From positions 1-54,144 of the forward strand of contig NZ_JAAVUN010000019.1 in assembly GCF_012163155.1 (NCBI RefSeq): DNA of 54,144 nt, given 5' to 3'. Both the position numbers and the translations under genes were made by a program. Source of the stretch: Kocuria subflava. Lineage in GTDB: Bacteria; Actinomycetota; Actinomycetes; Actinomycetales; Micrococcaceae. Below the pieces are notes generated by a model. That model had not been told where the DNA came from. It ran no database searches and was given only the letters and a program-made list of their open reading frames with translations. Positions 34,288-44,328 of this stretch are shown piece by piece. Each line of letters opens with the position of its first letter. The stretch's first letter is position 1.

Positions 34288-34303
34288 TCAACCAAAGGGT
34301 TGA
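34288..34303. promoter_or_regulatory. Inverted repeat TCAACC-N4-GGTTGA upstream of the MFS start
   Basis: A perfect 6-bp inverted repeat ending 18 bases upstream of the MFS start codon, just before its ribosome site. The place suits an operator or a short mRNA hairpin that affects translation. Only the symmetry is seen. Confidence 0.35.
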
Positions 34304-34361
34304 CCAAGATCGTGACAGGGATGTGATTCGGGCATATTGGGGGAACACCCTGGAAACCACA

Positions 34362-34401
34362 AGGGCCCTATTAATAAGGATAAAGCTATCAATAGGGCCC
34401 T
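34362..34401 (-). terminator. Hairpin after the amino acid ABC operon
   Basis: AGGGCCCTATT (34362-34372) pairs with AATAGGGCCCT (34391-34401) around an 18-base A/T-rich loop. It lies 26 bases downstream of the ABC ATPase stop, so is most easily read as that operon's terminator, though no T-run follows. An operator for the MFS gene downstream is the alternative. Confidence 0.55.
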
Positions 34402-34426
34402 ACTGCTATGTGCAGCGTTGGTTATC

Positions 34427-35221
34427 TCATGACTCCGGCGTGTGCACCTGCGTGGGGTTCAGCACGCGGGACAGGAAGGTCTGGGTGCGCTGGTGCTGCG
34501 GAGCCCCGATCACATCACGTGCCAGGCCTTCCTCCACCACCACGCCGCCGTCCATGAACACCACGCGGTCTGCGACGTCGCGGGCAAAGGCCATCTCATG
34601 GGTGACCACCAGCATGGTCATGCCCTCCTTGGCAAGGTCGCGCATGATGGACAGGACATCGCCCACGGTCTCCGGATCCAGTGCCGAGGTGGGCTCGTCA
34701 AAGAGCATCAACTCAGGGTCCATGGACAGGGCGCGGGCAATGGCCACACGCTGCTGCTGGCCGCCGGAGAGCTGCGCGGGAGCGCTGTCCGCCTTGTCCG
34801 CAAGGCCCACGCGTTCCAGGTTGTGCAGGGCCGTCTGCCGGGCTGCCGACTCCGAGCGCCCCAACACCTTGCGCTGGGCCACCGTCAGGTTCTTCAGCAC
34901 GGACATGTTGGGGAACAGGTTGAACTGCTGGAACACCATCCCCACACGGCGGCGTACGGCGTCGATGTCGACGTCGGGATCGGTCACCTCCACGTCCCCG
35001 ATCTGGATGCGGCCCCGCTGCGGGGTTTCCAGGAGGTTGACGCAGCGCAGCAGGGTGGACTTGCCGGAGCCGGAGGGCCCGATCAGGCACACCACCTCCC
35101 CGGGCTGGACGTCCAGGGAAATGCCCTTGAGCACGTCCAGGGATCCGTAGGACTTGTGCAGGCCGTCAATGGTGACCGACGCCGGGTGGGCTGCCGTTGC
35201 CGTGGCGGTTGACTTCTTCAC
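34427..35221 (-). CDS. Polar amino acid ABC transporter, ATP-binding subunit
   Basis: A 264-residue ABC ATPase of the GlnQ/HisP type. Walker A is [20 protein letters not shown], the Q-loop [14 protein letters not shown], the signature [15 protein letters not shown], Walker [15 protein letters not shown] and the H-loop [22 protein letters not shown] after Walker A is typical of the amino acid branch. GTG 35221 has AGGAG about nine bases upstream; the TTG at 35230 is too close to it. It is the last gene of a four-gene unit with the permease and two binding proteins. Confidence 0.94.
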   Translation of the reverse strand: MKKSTATATAAHPASVTIDGLHKSYGSLDVLKGISLDVQPGEVVCLIGPSGSGKSTLLRCVNLLETPQRGRIQIGDVEVTDPDVDIDAVRRRVGMVFQQFNLFPNMSVLKNLTVAQRKVLGRSESAARQTALHNLERVGLADKADSAPAQLSGGQQQRVAIARALSMDPELMLFDEPTSALDPETVGDVLSIMRDLAKEGMTMLVVTHEMAFARDVADRVVFMDGGVVVEEGLARDVIGAPQHQRTQTFLSRVLNPTQVHTPES

Positions 35222-35233
35222 TGTGAACAACTC

Positions 35234-36031
35234 CTACTTGCGGGCCGAGCGGGCATCCGCGCGGGTCTCGAAGTACCGGGCCAGAAGCCCCAGCGGGACG
35301 GTGATGATCAGGTAGCACACGCCGGCCAGCACCAAGGGGGTCAGCCCGGCTCCGGTTCCGGAAATGGCCTCCCGACCGAACTTTGTCAGCTCGTACTGCG
35401 CCACGGTCATGCCCAACAGGTAGACCAGGGAGGAGTCCTTGGCCAGCAGGATGACCTCGTTGGTCAGCGGCGGAAGCACAATGCGCAAGGCCTGCGGAAT
35501 GATGATGGTCACCATGGCCCGTGCGTGGCTCATGCCCAGGGATCGTGCCGCCTCGTACTGGCCCTTGGGCACTGCCTGCAGGCCCGCGCGCAAGGACTCG
35601 GCGATGTAGGCCGCGGAGACCAGGCCCAGGGCCAGCATGACGGTGACCAGGTTGTTGAATCGCACCTGGAAGGCCAGGGGTACGCCGAAGCCCAGGGCCA
35701 GGAACACCAACACGGCCGGCACGCCGCGGAACAGCTCGATGTAGAGCGTGGCGATCCAGCGGTACGGCGCCACGGAGGACAACCGCATCAGCGCCAGCAG
35801 GATGCCGCCGGACATGCCGGCCACAAAGCCCAGTGCCGTGTAGATCAGGGTGTTCTTCAACGCCACGGTGATGATCTGCGGGAACTGCTGCGCCATGACC
35901 GACGGGTTCAGGGCCCGGGAGATCAAGGTGTTCCAGTCCGCAATGAACACCAGGGCCACCACGATCACCACAAGGAGTCCGTACTGGACTCCCCGGGAAA
36001 TTCTGGCTCGCTGGCGGGCGGTCATAGCCAT
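35234..36031 (-). CDS. Polar amino acid ABC transporter, permease subunit
   Basis: A 265-residue HisM/GlnP-type permease with about five or six membrane segments. The EAA motif contacting the ATPase is EAARSLGMSHARAMVTIIIP. The typical ELFRGVPAVLVFLALGFG and AYIAESLRAGLQAVPKGQYE are present. With only one permease gene in the unit, the channel would be a homodimer. It lies 12 bp upstream of the ATPase gene. Confidence 0.94.
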   Translation of the reverse strand: MAMTARQRARISRGVQYGLLVVIVVALVFIADWNTLISRALNPSVMAQQFPQIITVALKNTLIYTALGFVAGMSGGILLALMRLSSVAPYRWIATLYIELFRGVPAVLVFLALGFGVPLAFQVRFNNLVTVMLALGLVSAAYIAESLRAGLQAVPKGQYEAARSLGMSHARAMVTIIIPQALRIVLPPLTNEVILLAKDSSLVYLLGMTVAQYELTKFGREAISGTGAGLTPLVLAGVCYLIITVPLGLLARYFETRADARSARK

Positions 36032-36085
36032 GTCGGGTTAATTCCTTCTCTTCACGTCACTACTGGGGGAGGTGGCCGGAACCGA

Positions 36086-36883
36086 TCACTGTTCGGTGAT
36101 CGGAACCCACTTCTCGGTGATCTCATCCAGGGTGCCATCGGACTTGATGCGCTCCAGGGTGGAGTTGACGGCTTCCAGCATGGCGGTGTCACCCTTGCGG
36201 ACGCCCACGCCGAACTGGTCATCAGCTTCAACTTCTTCCACCACCACAAAATCGGGGTAGTCCTCCGAGTGCTGGGCAATCGGCACCAGGTCATCCAGGA
36301 CGGCATCAACACCACCGGATTCCAGGTCCTGGAACATCAGGACGTCTTCGAACTGCACCGAGTTCAGTCCCAGTTCCTTGGCCTTTGCATCCCCTGTGGT
36401 CTGCTGCATGACTCCCACGCGGGCGTTGGAGTCGATGGCGTCTTGGACAGAGCCGATCTCCGAACCGTCCTTGACCACCAGGCCCAGCTGGTTGTCAAAG
36501 TAGGGGTCGGAGAAGTCCATCACGGAGGCGCGTTCCTCGGTCATGGTCAAGGCAGAGGTGATGATGTCGCACTGGCGGGTGTCCAGCGCAGCACCGGAGA
36601 CCATGGTTTCAAACGGCAAGGTCACGTTGTGGACCTCAAGATCGTTGTCCTTGGCGATCTCCGCGGCCAGGTCCATGTCCAGGCCCACCATCTCCCCGTC
36701 CTGTTCCATCTCGAACGGCGGGTAGTTGGATTCGGAGCACACGGTCAGCTGGCCGTCGTTGATGGTTTCCAGGGAGTCCCCGGAGCCTTCGCCGTCGGAT
36801 CCGGTGGTGGAGGTGCAGGCGCTCAGGGCCAGCAGCCCCACCGCGCTCAGGCTGATCAGGGCTGATGTCTTACGCGTGTTCAC
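36086..36883 (-). CDS. Amino acid ABC transporter substrate-binding lipoprotein (second copy)
   Basis: A 265-residue type-3 solute-binding protein. A signal with lipobox LLALSACTS gives a diacyl-anchored protein; the mature part has LTVCSESNYPPFEM, DLEVHNVTLPFETMVSGAA, the ligand-Arg/Asp segment TRQCDIITSALTMTEERAS and SDPYFDNQLGLVV. The GTG at 36883 overlaps the stop of the upstream paralogue by four bases (GTGA). The two share order and motifs but differ in the ligand-contact stretches, so may bind different amino acids. Confidence 0.92.
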   Translation of the reverse strand: MNTRKTSALISLSAVGLLALSACTSTTGSDGEGSGDSLETINDGQLTVCSESNYPPFEMEQDGEMVGLDMDLAAEIAKDNDLEVHNVTLPFETMVSGAALDTRQCDIITSALTMTEERASVMDFSDPYFDNQLGLVVKDGSEIGSVQDAIDSNARVGVMQQTTGDAKAKELGLNSVQFEDVLMFQDLESGGVDAVLDDLVPIAQHSEDYPDFVVVEEVEADDQFGVGVRKGDTAMLEAVNSTLERIKSDGTLDEITEKWVPITEQ

Positions 36884-37659
36884 AGGCCCATCCACTCCTC
36901 GCGCATGGTCTCCATGGTGCCGTCGTCGTTGATGCGCTCAATGGTGGAGTTCACGGCATCCAACATCTCCGTGTTCTCCGAGTTCACGGCCACACCCAGC
37001 TGCTCGCCGTTGGACTCCTGGTCGATCAGTTCCAGGTCCGGGTTCTCTGCAGCACGGTTGCCCAGCACGGACACGTTGCCGATCACAGCCTCCACGCCAC
37101 CGGTCTCCAGGGACTGCAGCATCAGGGCGGTGTCCTCCTGCTGCTCAAAGTTCAAGCCGTTGTCCTCGGCGTAGGTCTGACCGGTGGTGGCCTGCTGAAC
37201 GGCCACGCGGGCATCACCGATCTGGTCAAAGCTCTGGATCTCGGATCCAGCCGGGACCAGCAGGCCGAGTTCGTCGTCGAAGTAGGGTTCGGAGAAAGCC
37301 ATGACGGACTGGCGGGCCTCCGTGATGGTGATTCCGGAAATGGCGATGTCGCACTTGTTGGTGGACAGATCTGCGCCGGACTCGATGCCCTCGAACCCGG
37401 TCTGGATGACGTTCTTCTCCAGGTCCAGATCGGCAGCGATTTCATCGGCCAGGTCCATGTCAAAGCCCACCACTTCACCATCGCGTTCGAACTCGAACGG
37501 GGTGTACGGGGTGTTGCTGCACACGGTCAGCTTGCCGTCCTCCACCAGAGGAACACCGGATTCGGACTGGTTCTCCCCGGAGGTGGAAGTGCAGCCGGCC
37601 AGGACCAGGGCGGTTGCGCTGGTGGCGGCCAAGAGGGTGGGGAGGTGACGGGTTTTCAT
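36880..37659 (-). CDS. Amino acid ABC transporter substrate-binding lipoprotein (first copy)
   Basis: A 259-residue type-3 solute-binding protein with lipobox VLAGCTSTSG. It carries LTVCSNTPYTPFEF, GFDMDLADEIAADLDLEKN, STNKCDIAISGITITEARQS and FSEPYFDDELGLLVPAG. It heads the unit: two binding proteins, a permease and an ATPase, all on the minus strand with small gaps or overlaps. GAGGTAA about four to ten bases upstream is the ribosome site. TTGACG lies close upstream, but I cannot place the promoter with confidence. Confidence 0.92.
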   Translation of the reverse strand: MKTRHLPTLLAATSATALVLAGCTSTSGENQSESGVPLVEDGKLTVCSNTPYTPFEFERDGEVVGFDMDLADEIAADLDLEKNVIQTGFEGIESGADLSTNKCDIAISGITITEARQSVMAFSEPYFDDELGLLVPAGSEIQSFDQIGDARVAVQQATTGQTYAEDNGLNFEQQEDTALMLQSLETGGVEAVIGNVSVLGNRAAENPDLELIDQESNGEQLGVAVNSENTEMLDAVNSTIERINDDGTMETMREEWMGL

Positions 37660-37855
37660 GATTTACCTCAACGTCAAGTGGTGTGGGCAGGGACCGAGCT
37701 CGCACTGGTGAGCGCCGGTGGTGGCGCTGACCTGACGGTGTCCCAGCGGCGGTGGATCCGCGGCGTGATTCAGCCGCACATGCCGCGCTGTGACCGCTTC
37801 ATGGTACGCGTCCTGCTGTGACTGCCGGGTTACAGGGGTCTGTGCCAGGCCTTGT

Positions 37856-39268
37856 TCACGCGGGTGTGACGCCGAGTGCCCCCAGAACAGGGCGCAATTT
37901 GGCACGGGTTTCGGCCAGTTCCTCAGCAGGCACGGAAGCCTCCACGACGCCGCAGCCTGCGTAGAGCTCAGCCCTGTGGGCATCGCGCTGCACGCCTCCG
38001 CGCAGGGCGATCCCAAAGTCTCCGTTGTGCCGGGAATCCAGCCAGCCCACGGGGCCCGCATACAACCCACGGTCCATGCCCTCCAATTGGGTGATGGCCT
38101 CAGCAGCGGCATGAGTGGGGGTTCCGCACACGGCGGCCGTGGGGTGGATGGCCTCCACCAACTCCAGTGCCGAGGGCACGGTGCCGTCCGGGCCAGGTGT
38201 CAGCTCAGCCGTGACGTCAGAGGCCAGGTGCCACACATTGGGCAGTTCCAACACGAATGGATCAGGGGAGGAGACCACCTGGTTGGTGTAGGCGGACACG
38301 GAATCCAGCAGGGAGTCGATGGCGAATTCGTGTTCAGCCCGCTGTTTGGGGTCATCCAGCAGCTTCTGCTGCGCCCACCGTTGTGGATCGATTCCGGGGG
38401 GAACGGAAGCACGGTCCAGGGTCCCTGCCAGTACGCGGGCATGCAGTTTGCCGTCCAACACCCGCACCAGGCGTTCCGGGGTGGCCCCGAACAGGCGGTT
38501 CACGGAAGGATCCGCATGGTCCTCAACGGACACGGAGTAGGTCCAGCACGTGCTGTAGTCGGCGGCCAGATTGCGCAGGGCGCCCGGCACGTCCAGGGGC
38601 TGCGCATCGGAGCGAACCTCCACGGCGCGGGCCAGCACCAGCTTCTCCAGCTTGCCTTCAGAAATGAGTCCCACGCCATCGGCCACTGCCGAGCACCAGG
38701 ACCGGTCCGCTGCTGGATCCGCAACGGCAACGGGGGCAGTGGCGGGATCGGGGTGCCGGGAGCCCACCGGTTGCAGCTGAGGAACCAGGCGCGTCCAGGC
38801 GGCCATGACGTCCTGCATCTGCACCTCGGGTTGGGTGGAGACCAGGGTGACCCAGGTGCCGTCGTCGTCGTGACCCACCACCAGTTCGGGCAACACCAGG
38901 CCGGATGAGGTGGTGGAGGCTCGGGCAAAGGTGAGGGCGCCAAAAGCCACCGGTCCGGTGGCCGAGCGGTTCAGCGGGTCCGTGATGTGCAGCTGAGTCG
39001 TGAGGCGGTCCCACCAGTCCCGGGCCGCGGTGAAACGATCCTCGCCGGTGACCACCACGTGGGCTGCCCGTCCGAATCCCACCAGCCCCAGGCCGCCGAT
39101 GGTCCAGCAGCTGGTGCGCTGCCCGTCCAGGATCTGACGCAGATCCGGATCCGCTGCAAACGCTTGCGGCACGGGGGAGTGGGCAGCGGCGGCCAGGTCC
39201 CGGAGGTCAACGGTCAGGGCGGAGACGGGAGGCTGATCGTTACAGGACGGCAGATCGGAGGCGGACAT
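37856..39268 (-). CDS. menF: Isochorismate synthase
   Basis: A 470-residue chorismate-binding enzyme giving isochorismate, the entry to menaquinone. The conserved C-terminal domain has [15 protein letters not shown] with the general-base Lys, [61 protein letters not shown] and [20 protein letters not shown]. The first ~150 residues are the less conserved N-terminal domain. ATG 39268 is the only well-placed start; the frame opens to 40033 antisense to menG. It is divergent from menG with 87 bp between starts. Confidence 0.93.
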   Translation of the reverse strand: MSASDLPSCNDQPPVSALTVDLRDLAAAAHSPVPQAFAADPDLRQILDGQRTSCWTIGGLGLVGFGRAAHVVVTGEDRFTAARDWWDRLTTQLHITDPLNRSATGPVAFGALTFARASTTSSGLVLPELVVGHDDDGTWVTLVSTQPEVQMQDVMAAWTRLVPQLQPVGSRHPDPATAPVAVADPAADRSWCSAVADGVGLISEGKLEKLVLARAVEVRSDAQPLDVPGALRNLAADYSTCWTYSVSVEDHADPSVNRLFGATPERLVRVLDGKLHARVLAGTLDRASVPPGIDPQRWAQQKLLDDPKQRAEHEFAIDSLLDSVSAYTNQVVSSPDPFVLELPNVWHLASDVTAELTPGPDGTVPSALELVEAIHPTAAVCGTPTHAAAEAITQLEGMDRGLYAGPVGWLDSRHNGDFGIALRGGVQRDAHRAELYAGCGVVEASVPAEELAETRAKLRPVLGALGVTPA

Positions 39269-39355
39269 CTGGATCAGTGTAGGCCCAGGGTGTGGCCGGG
39301 CACTGCCCGCCACCGTCCAGGCCGGGGCATGCTGCGGAGATGTCACAATGACAGG

Positions 39356-40087
39356 GTGAATCGTGCAGACCTGAACAAGCGCAAAGACGCCGTGACCGCC
39401 ATGTTTGACCAGGTGGCCCCGCGTTATGACATCACCAATGACATCCTCTCCCTGGGGCAGACCCGCGGATGGCGCAAGGCCGTGACCCAAGCGGTGGGAG
39501 CGGTGCCGGGTGAATTCGTGCTGGATCTGGCGGCCGGAACCGGCAAGTCCTCCGAGCCGTTTGCTGATGCCGGGGTTCAGGTGGTGGCAGCGGATCTGTC
39601 CTTGGGAATGCTTCAGGTGGGGCGCAGCAGGCGCCCGGACATCGAGTTCGTGCAGGCTGATGCCACCATGCTGCCGTTTGCGGATGATTCTTTTGACGCC
39701 GTGACCATCTCCTACGGTCTGCGCAACGTGGAGGGCTACCACCGTGCCCTCCATGAGATGTACCGCGTGGCCAGGCCGGGCGGCAGGTTGGTGATCGCGG
39801 AGTTCTCCACTCCCACCAACAAGGCTTTCCGCAAGGTCTACGGCGAATACCTGGTCAAGGCTCTGCCCGGTGTGGCCAAGAAGGTTTCCTCCAACCCGGA
39901 GGCCTACGAATACCTGGCGGAGTCCATTGCCGCCTGGCCGGATCAAGAGGGCTTGGCGCGGGACATTGCCAGTGCTGGCTGGGAGCAGGTGCGCTACCGC
40001 AACCTCTCCGGGGGCATTGTGGCCATTCACCACGCCGTCAAGGGTGAGAACCCGGGCTACGGTGCACCGGAGATCAAGCTCGCGTGA
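39356..40087 (+). CDS. menG: Demethylmenaquinone methyltransferase
   Basis: A 243-residue UbiE/MenG SAM methyltransferase, the last ring step of menaquinone synthesis. Motif I is [16 protein letters not shown], motif II region is [20 protein letters not shown], and [17 protein letters not shown] follows; [14 protein letters not shown] near the C-terminus is a family signature. GTG 39356 lies a few bases after a TCACAATG stretch that could be a -10 box, so it may be leaderless. The stop overlaps the next gene's GTG as GTGA. Confidence 0.95.
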   Translation: MNRADLNKRKDAVTAMFDQVAPRYDITNDILSLGQTRGWRKAVTQAVGAVPGEFVLDLAAGTGKSSEPFADAGVQVVAADLSLGMLQVGRSRRPDIEFVQADATMLPFADDSFDAVTISYGLRNVEGYHRALHEMYRVARPGGRLVIAEFSTPTNKAFRKVYGEYLVKALPGVAKKVSSNPEAYEYLAESIAAWPDQEGLARDIASAGWEQVRYRNLSGGIVAIHHAVKGENPGYGAPEIKLA

Positions 40088-41361
40088 AGGTTCTGATCTC
40101 AGGCGGTGGGCCGGCCGGAGCCACCGCCGCCTATTGGCTTGCCTCCCAGGGTGTGGAGGTCACGGTCCTGGAGAAGACCTCCTACCCACGGGAGAAGGTG
40201 TGTGGTGACGGTCTGACACCGCGTGCCGTGCGGGAAATGCAACTCATGGGCCTGCCACACGGGCCGGAGTTGGGTTACAAACGCAACCAGGGTTTGCGCA
40301 TCAGAGCCCGTGGCAGGGCGATTGAGCTGGCCTGGCCCGAGCTGACGGACTTCCCCAATTACGGTTTGGTCCGCTCCCGGGCGGGATTCGACCAGCACTT
40401 GGCCGACCATGCCCGTGCGGCCGGGGCCACCATCATCGAACACCGGTCGGTCACTGAGGTCCTCCGAGATGACCAGGACCGTGTGGTGGGCCTGCGCGCC
40501 AACGTGCTGGATGACCGCGGCCGCCGCAGTGGTGAGACCGAGGACCACCGCGCCGACCTGGTGCTGGCCTGTGACGGTGTCTCATCCCGCACGGCCGTGT
40601 CCGCTGGTCTGCATCGGCGCCACGACCGCCCCATGGGGGTTGCCGTCCGCGCCTATTTCCAATCTCCACGCAGCGAGCTGGACTGGATGGAGGGCTGGCT
40701 GGAACTGACGGACGGCACCGATCCCAAGGGGTCTCTGCTGCCCGGCTACGGGTGGGTGTTCGGTGCCGGGGACGGCACGGCCAACGTTGGCCTGGGCATC
40801 CTGGACACCTCACCGGCCTTTGGCAACATCGACTACAAGCAGGTGCTGGCCGACTGGACCGCCTCCATGCCTGCCGAGTGGACTTTCGACCCTGCACACC
40901 GTCAGGGCCGCGTTCTCTCAGCTGCCCTGCCCATGGCCTTCAACCGGACACCACACTGGATTCCCGGGATGTTGTTGCTGGGGGACTCCGCCGGTCTGGT
41001 CTCTGCCTTCAACGGTGAGGGCATCTCCAATGCCATGGAATCCGCCCGTTACGCCGCGGAGCACATCCTGGAGGCCAGGCGTGCCAACGGCCCGGCGCAA
41101 CGGGACGCGGTTCTTGCGCGCTACCCGCAGCGTCTGCGCACCGAATGGGGGGCACACTTCACCCAAGGGCGACTCCTGGCCGAGGCCATCGGACACCCGC
41201 GCATCATGAAGGCCGCCCTGGCCACCGGAATGGCTCTTCCACCCCTGATGCGCTTTGTGGTGCAGACCATGACCGAACTCACGGATCACCCGGCCCGCAC
41301 CTGGCAGGACCGCACCGTGGCACTGCTGGACGCCCTCACTCCGCCCACCGGAAACCAGTAG
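40084..41361 (+). CDS. menJ: Geranylgeranyl reductase family flavoprotein (MenJ-like menaquinone reductase)
   Basis: A 425-residue FAD enzyme. The dinucleotide motif is [20 protein letters not shown], then the family's [34 protein letters not shown], and the second FAD motif [20 protein letters not shown]. In Mycobacterium the homologue MenJ saturates one isoprene of the menaquinone side chain, and actinobacterial menaquinones are often MK-n(H2). Its place between menG and the polyprenyl synthase, with a four-base overlap to menG, supports that role. Archaeal-lipid-type geranylgeranyl reductase activity is less likely. Confidence 0.9.
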   Translation: MKVLISGGGPAGATAAYWLASQGVEVTVLEKTSYPREKVCGDGLTPRAVREMQLMGLPHGPELGYKRNQGLRIRARGRAIELAWPELTDFPNYGLVRSRAGFDQHLADHARAAGATIIEHRSVTEVLRDDQDRVVGLRANVLDDRGRRSGETEDHRADLVLACDGVSSRTAVSAGLHRRHDRPMGVAVRAYFQSPRSELDWMEGWLELTDGTDPKGSLLPGYGWVFGAGDGTANVGLGILDTSPAFGNIDYKQVLADWTASMPAEWTFDPAHRQGRVLSAALPMAFNRTPHWIPGMLLLGDSAGLVSAFNGEGISNAMESARYAAEHILEARRANGPAQRDAVLARYPQRLRTEWGAHFTQGRLLAEAIGHPRIMKAALATGMALPPLMRFVVQTMTELTDHPARTWQDRTVALLDALTPPTGNQ

Positions 41362-41372
41362 AGTGGTGCCCC

Positions 41373-42476
41373 GTGACTGACTCCTCCTCCATCTCCCAAC
41401 GGCCCGGTGACACCCACGCCTCCACGGGTGGGTCCGGTCATGCCGCCAGGGAGTTGAACGGTGCCCAGGTGGCACTGCCGGCGGGCATGGAGGTGCTCAC
41501 CACCGATCCGGAGTTCGCGCGCCGGATCCTGGCCGGACTCGAACAGATTGAAACCCGTCTGGCGCAGCAGGTGGAGAGCTCGGATCCCCTGATCCAGGTC
41601 ACCGCCTCACACCTGCTCAACGCCGGTGGCAAGCGGGTGCGCCCGGTCCTCACACTCCTGGCCGGTGAAATCGGTGGGGGCATCAACGACGACGTCATCA
41701 ACGCCGCCGTCGTGGTTGAACTCACCCACCTGGCCTCCCTGTATCACGACGACGTCATGGATTCCGCCCCGGTCCGGCGCGGTGTGGACACCGCGCACAC
41801 CGTGTGGGGCAACAACGTGGCCATCCTGACGGGGGACCTCATTTTTGCCCGGGCATCCTCCCTGGTGTCCACCATCTCCCGGCGGGCCTATCAGATCCAG
41901 GCCCAGGCCTTTGAACGCCTTGTGGTGGGCCAGCTCCAGGAGACCTCTGGCCCGCCGGAAGGTGCCGACGCCCTGGAGCACTATCTGCAGGTGTTGGCCG
42001 GCAAGACCGGTTCACTGATTGCCGCTTGCGGGCTCTTCGGCTCCATGTTGGCTGGTGCCTCACCTGAGGTGGAGCAGATCATGGAGACCTACGGGGAGAA
42101 GCTCGGCGTGGCCTTCCAACTGGCCGATGACGTGATTGACATCACCTCCACCTCGGAGACCTCGGGCAAGACCCGCGGCACGGACCTGCGGGAAGGCATC
42201 CCCACCCTGCCGGTTCTGGTGTTGCGCCGCATGGCCGCCCAGGGGGACTCTTCTGCTGTGAAGGTCCTGGAGCTGGTGGACGGGGATCTCAGCTCGGATG
42301 AGGCCCTGGCACAAGCTGTGACCGCGCTGTCCCACCACGCTGCCATCCAGCAGTCCTGGGCTGTGGCCGAATCATGGGTGGCGGAGGCGGAAGCAGCGCT
42401 GGAACCCCTGCCGGAATCCACCGCAAAATCCGCTCTGCACAGCTTTGCCCGCGGCATGGTGCATCGCCGGGCGTGA
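41373..42476 (+). CDS. Polyprenyl diphosphate synthase (menaquinone side chain)
   Basis: A 367-residue trans-prenyltransferase. The first Asp-rich motif is LYHDDVMDSAPVRRG, the second LADDVIDITSTSETSGKTRG, with the substrate-binding NAGGKRVRPVLTLLAG and GNNVAILTGDLIFARASSL. Residue types before the first DDxxD favour a long-chain product (hepta- to nonaprenyl), but the exact length cannot be read. It starts at GTG 41373, 11 bases after menJ. It would supply the prenyl donor used by MenA. Confidence 0.92.
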   Translation: MTDSSSISQRPGDTHASTGGSGHAARELNGAQVALPAGMEVLTTDPEFARRILAGLEQIETRLAQQVESSDPLIQVTASHLLNAGGKRVRPVLTLLAGEIGGGINDDVINAAVVVELTHLASLYHDDVMDSAPVRRGVDTAHTVWGNNVAILTGDLIFARASSLVSTISRRAYQIQAQAFERLVVGQLQETSGPPEGADALEHYLQVLAGKTGSLIAACGLFGSMLAGASPEVEQIMETYGEKLGVAFQLADDVIDITSTSETSGKTRGTDLREGIPTLPVLVLRRMAAQGDSSAVKVLELVDGDLSSDEALAQAVTALSHHAAIQQSWAVAESWVAEAEAALEPLPESTAKSALHSFARGMVHRRA

Positions 42477-42600
42477 CCCCGGGGTAACCTGAACGCTCAA
42501 ACCGTCCGTCCGGCCACCCTCACCGGATTCACGGGAGCATCTGGAATTGCGCCGATCAGCCCGCCCGACTGACGGCACCTGAGCACCACGAGGTGGACTA

Positions 42601-44328
42601 GTGTCCTCAACCAAATCCGCACCTCCCGCTGCCCAGCAGCGCGAGGTCTTCTCCAATCGATCCGTCTTCATCCTGGCCGCCATGGGTTCTGCCGTCGGCC
42701 TGGGAAACATCTGGCGGTTCCCCTACGTCGCTTACGAGAACGGTGGCGGCGCCTTCATGGTTCCGTACCTGATCGCCCTGCTGAGCGCGGGTCTGCCGCT
42801 GCTCATGCTGGACTACGCGGTGGGTCACCGTTACCGGGCCTCCGCCCCGTTGTCCTACCGGCGCCTGCACCCTAAGGCCGAGTTCCTGGGCTGGTGGCAG
42901 TTGTGCATCTGTTTTGTGATTGCCGCCTACTACGCCGTGATCATCGCCTGGGCTGGCTCCTACACCATCTTCTCCGTGACCCAGGCCTGGGGGGATGACC
43001 CCGAGGGCTTCTTCATGGGCCAGTACCTCCAGGTTGCTGACGAGGTCGGCCCCGCCCTGGACTTTGTTCCCCAGGTTCTGATCGGTCTGGCCATTGTGTG
43101 GCTGGCGCTGCTGGTGGTCATGGCACTGGGTGTGCAGAAGGGCATCGGCCGCTTCAACGTGATCTTCATTCCGCTGTTGTTGGTCATGTTCGCCGCCATG
43201 GTGATCATGGCCCTGACCCTGGACGGTGCAGCCGCCGGTCTGGATGCCCTGTTCACCCCGGACTGGTCTGCACTGGGCAACAGTGCTGTGTGGATGGCCG
43301 CCTACGGTCAGATCTTCTTCTCCCTGTCCGTGGGCTTCGGCATCATGGTCACCTACGCCTCCTACCTCAAGCGGCGTTCGGATCTGACCAGCACCGCTCT
43401 GGTGGTCGGCTTCGCCAACTCCAGCTTTGAGATCCTGGCCGGTATCGGCGTGTTCGCCGCCCTGGGCTTCATGGCTACTGCCTCCGGCGTCGGTGTGAGC
43501 GAGGTGGTCTCCGGTGGTATCGGCCTGGCCTTCATCGCCTTCCCCACCATCGTCTCGCAAGCTCCGTTCGGGGGCCTTCTGGGTGTCCTGTTCTTCGGCG
43601 CCCTGACCTTTGCCGGTTTCACCTCCCTGATCTCGATCGTGGAAGTGATCATTGCCGGTGTTCAGGACAAGCTGGGCCTGAACCGCATTGCCGGCACCGT
43701 GGCCGTGATCGTCCCGCTGGCGGCAGCCTCCCTGCTGCTGTTCCCCACCACCACAGGCCTGAACCTGCTGGACATCACGGACGCCTTCGTGAACAACTTC
43801 GGCATTGTGGCAGCCTCCCTGGTGGCAGTGATCCTGTTGTCCTCGGGTCTGTCCGCCCTGCCCGGTTTGCGCGATCACCTCAACGCGGTCTCTGCCTTCA
43901 AGGTGGGCCGGACGTGGATGATCTTCATCGGCGGTGTGGCGGTTGTGGTCTTGGGCTACACCATCATCGGTCAGCTGACCACCGTGCTCACCGAGGGTTA
44001 CGGCGACTTCCCGGGTTGGTACGTGGCCACCTTCGGTTGGGGCATGGCCATCAGCCTGGTTGTCATCTCCCTGATCCTGGCCAGGGTGCCGTGGTCCCAA
44101 CGCTCGCGTGGCGCACAGCCGTCGCCGTCGTTGCCGGTGCTGGATCCCGGAGTGGATCAGAAGTACCTGACCACCGGTTCCCTGGCCACCATCACCAGCA
44201 GTGCCGTGCGCAACGGCACCCCCTGGAACGACGACGCCGCCGCAACCACCCCGGAGCCCTGGGCCACCCAGCCGGCGGAAGCGACTGCATCTGATACGAC
44301 CAACACGGGAGAGGAGGCCACCCGATGA
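42601..44328 (+). CDS. metP: Sodium-dependent amino acid transporter (NSS family, MetP type)
   Basis: A 575-residue neurotransmitter:sodium symporter family protein. TM1 has the sodium-site motif AMGSAVGLGNIWRFPYVAYENGGGAF; TM6 and later segments include QIFFSLSVGFGIMVTYASYL and FANSSFEILAGIGVFAALGF. About 11-12 membrane segments are seen, then a ~70-residue polar tail. GTG 42601 has GAGGTGG about four bases upstream. It overlaps by four bases (ATGA) a 37-codon MetS-type gene, the arrangement of Corynebacterium methionine/alanine importers MetPS; methionine or another small neutral amino acid is the likely substrate. Confidence 0.9.
   Translation: MSSTKSAPPAAQQREVFSNRSVFILAAMGSAVGLGNIWRFPYVAYENGGGAFMVPYLIALLSAGLPLLMLDYAVGHRYRASAPLSYRRLHPKAEFLGWWQLCICFVIAAYYAVIIAWAGSYTIFSVTQAWGDDPEGFFMGQYLQVADEVGPALDFVPQVLIGLAIVWLALLVVMALGVQKGIGRFNVIFIPLLLVMFAAMVIMALTLDGAAAGLDALFTPDWSALGNSAVWMAAYGQIFFSLSVGFGIMVTYASYLKRRSDLTSTALVVGFANSSFEILAGIGVFAALGFMATASGVGVSEVVSGGIGLAFIAFPTIVSQAPFGGLLGVLFFGALTFAGFTSLISIVEVIIAGVQDKLGLNRIAGTVAVIVPLAAASLLLFPTTTGLNLLDITDAFVNNFGIVAASLVAVILLSSGLSALPGLRDHLNAVSAFKVGRTWMIFIGGVAVVVLGYTIIGQLTTVLTEGYGDFPGWYVATFGWGMAISLVVISLILARVPWSQRSRGAQPSPSLPVLDPGVDQKYLTTGSLATITSSAVRNGTPWNDDAAATTPEPWATQPAEATASDTTNTGEEATR

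Noticed and set aside
37856-39355. Extended frames of menF (to 40033) and menG (from 38987) that overlap each other
   Set aside because: Each extension is antisense to the other gene and lacks conserved residues; the starts at 39268 and 39356 are well placed.
42477-42600. SAM or other riboswitch before the NSS transporter
   Set aside because: The 124-base leader shows no recognisable aptamer core or strong terminator stem.
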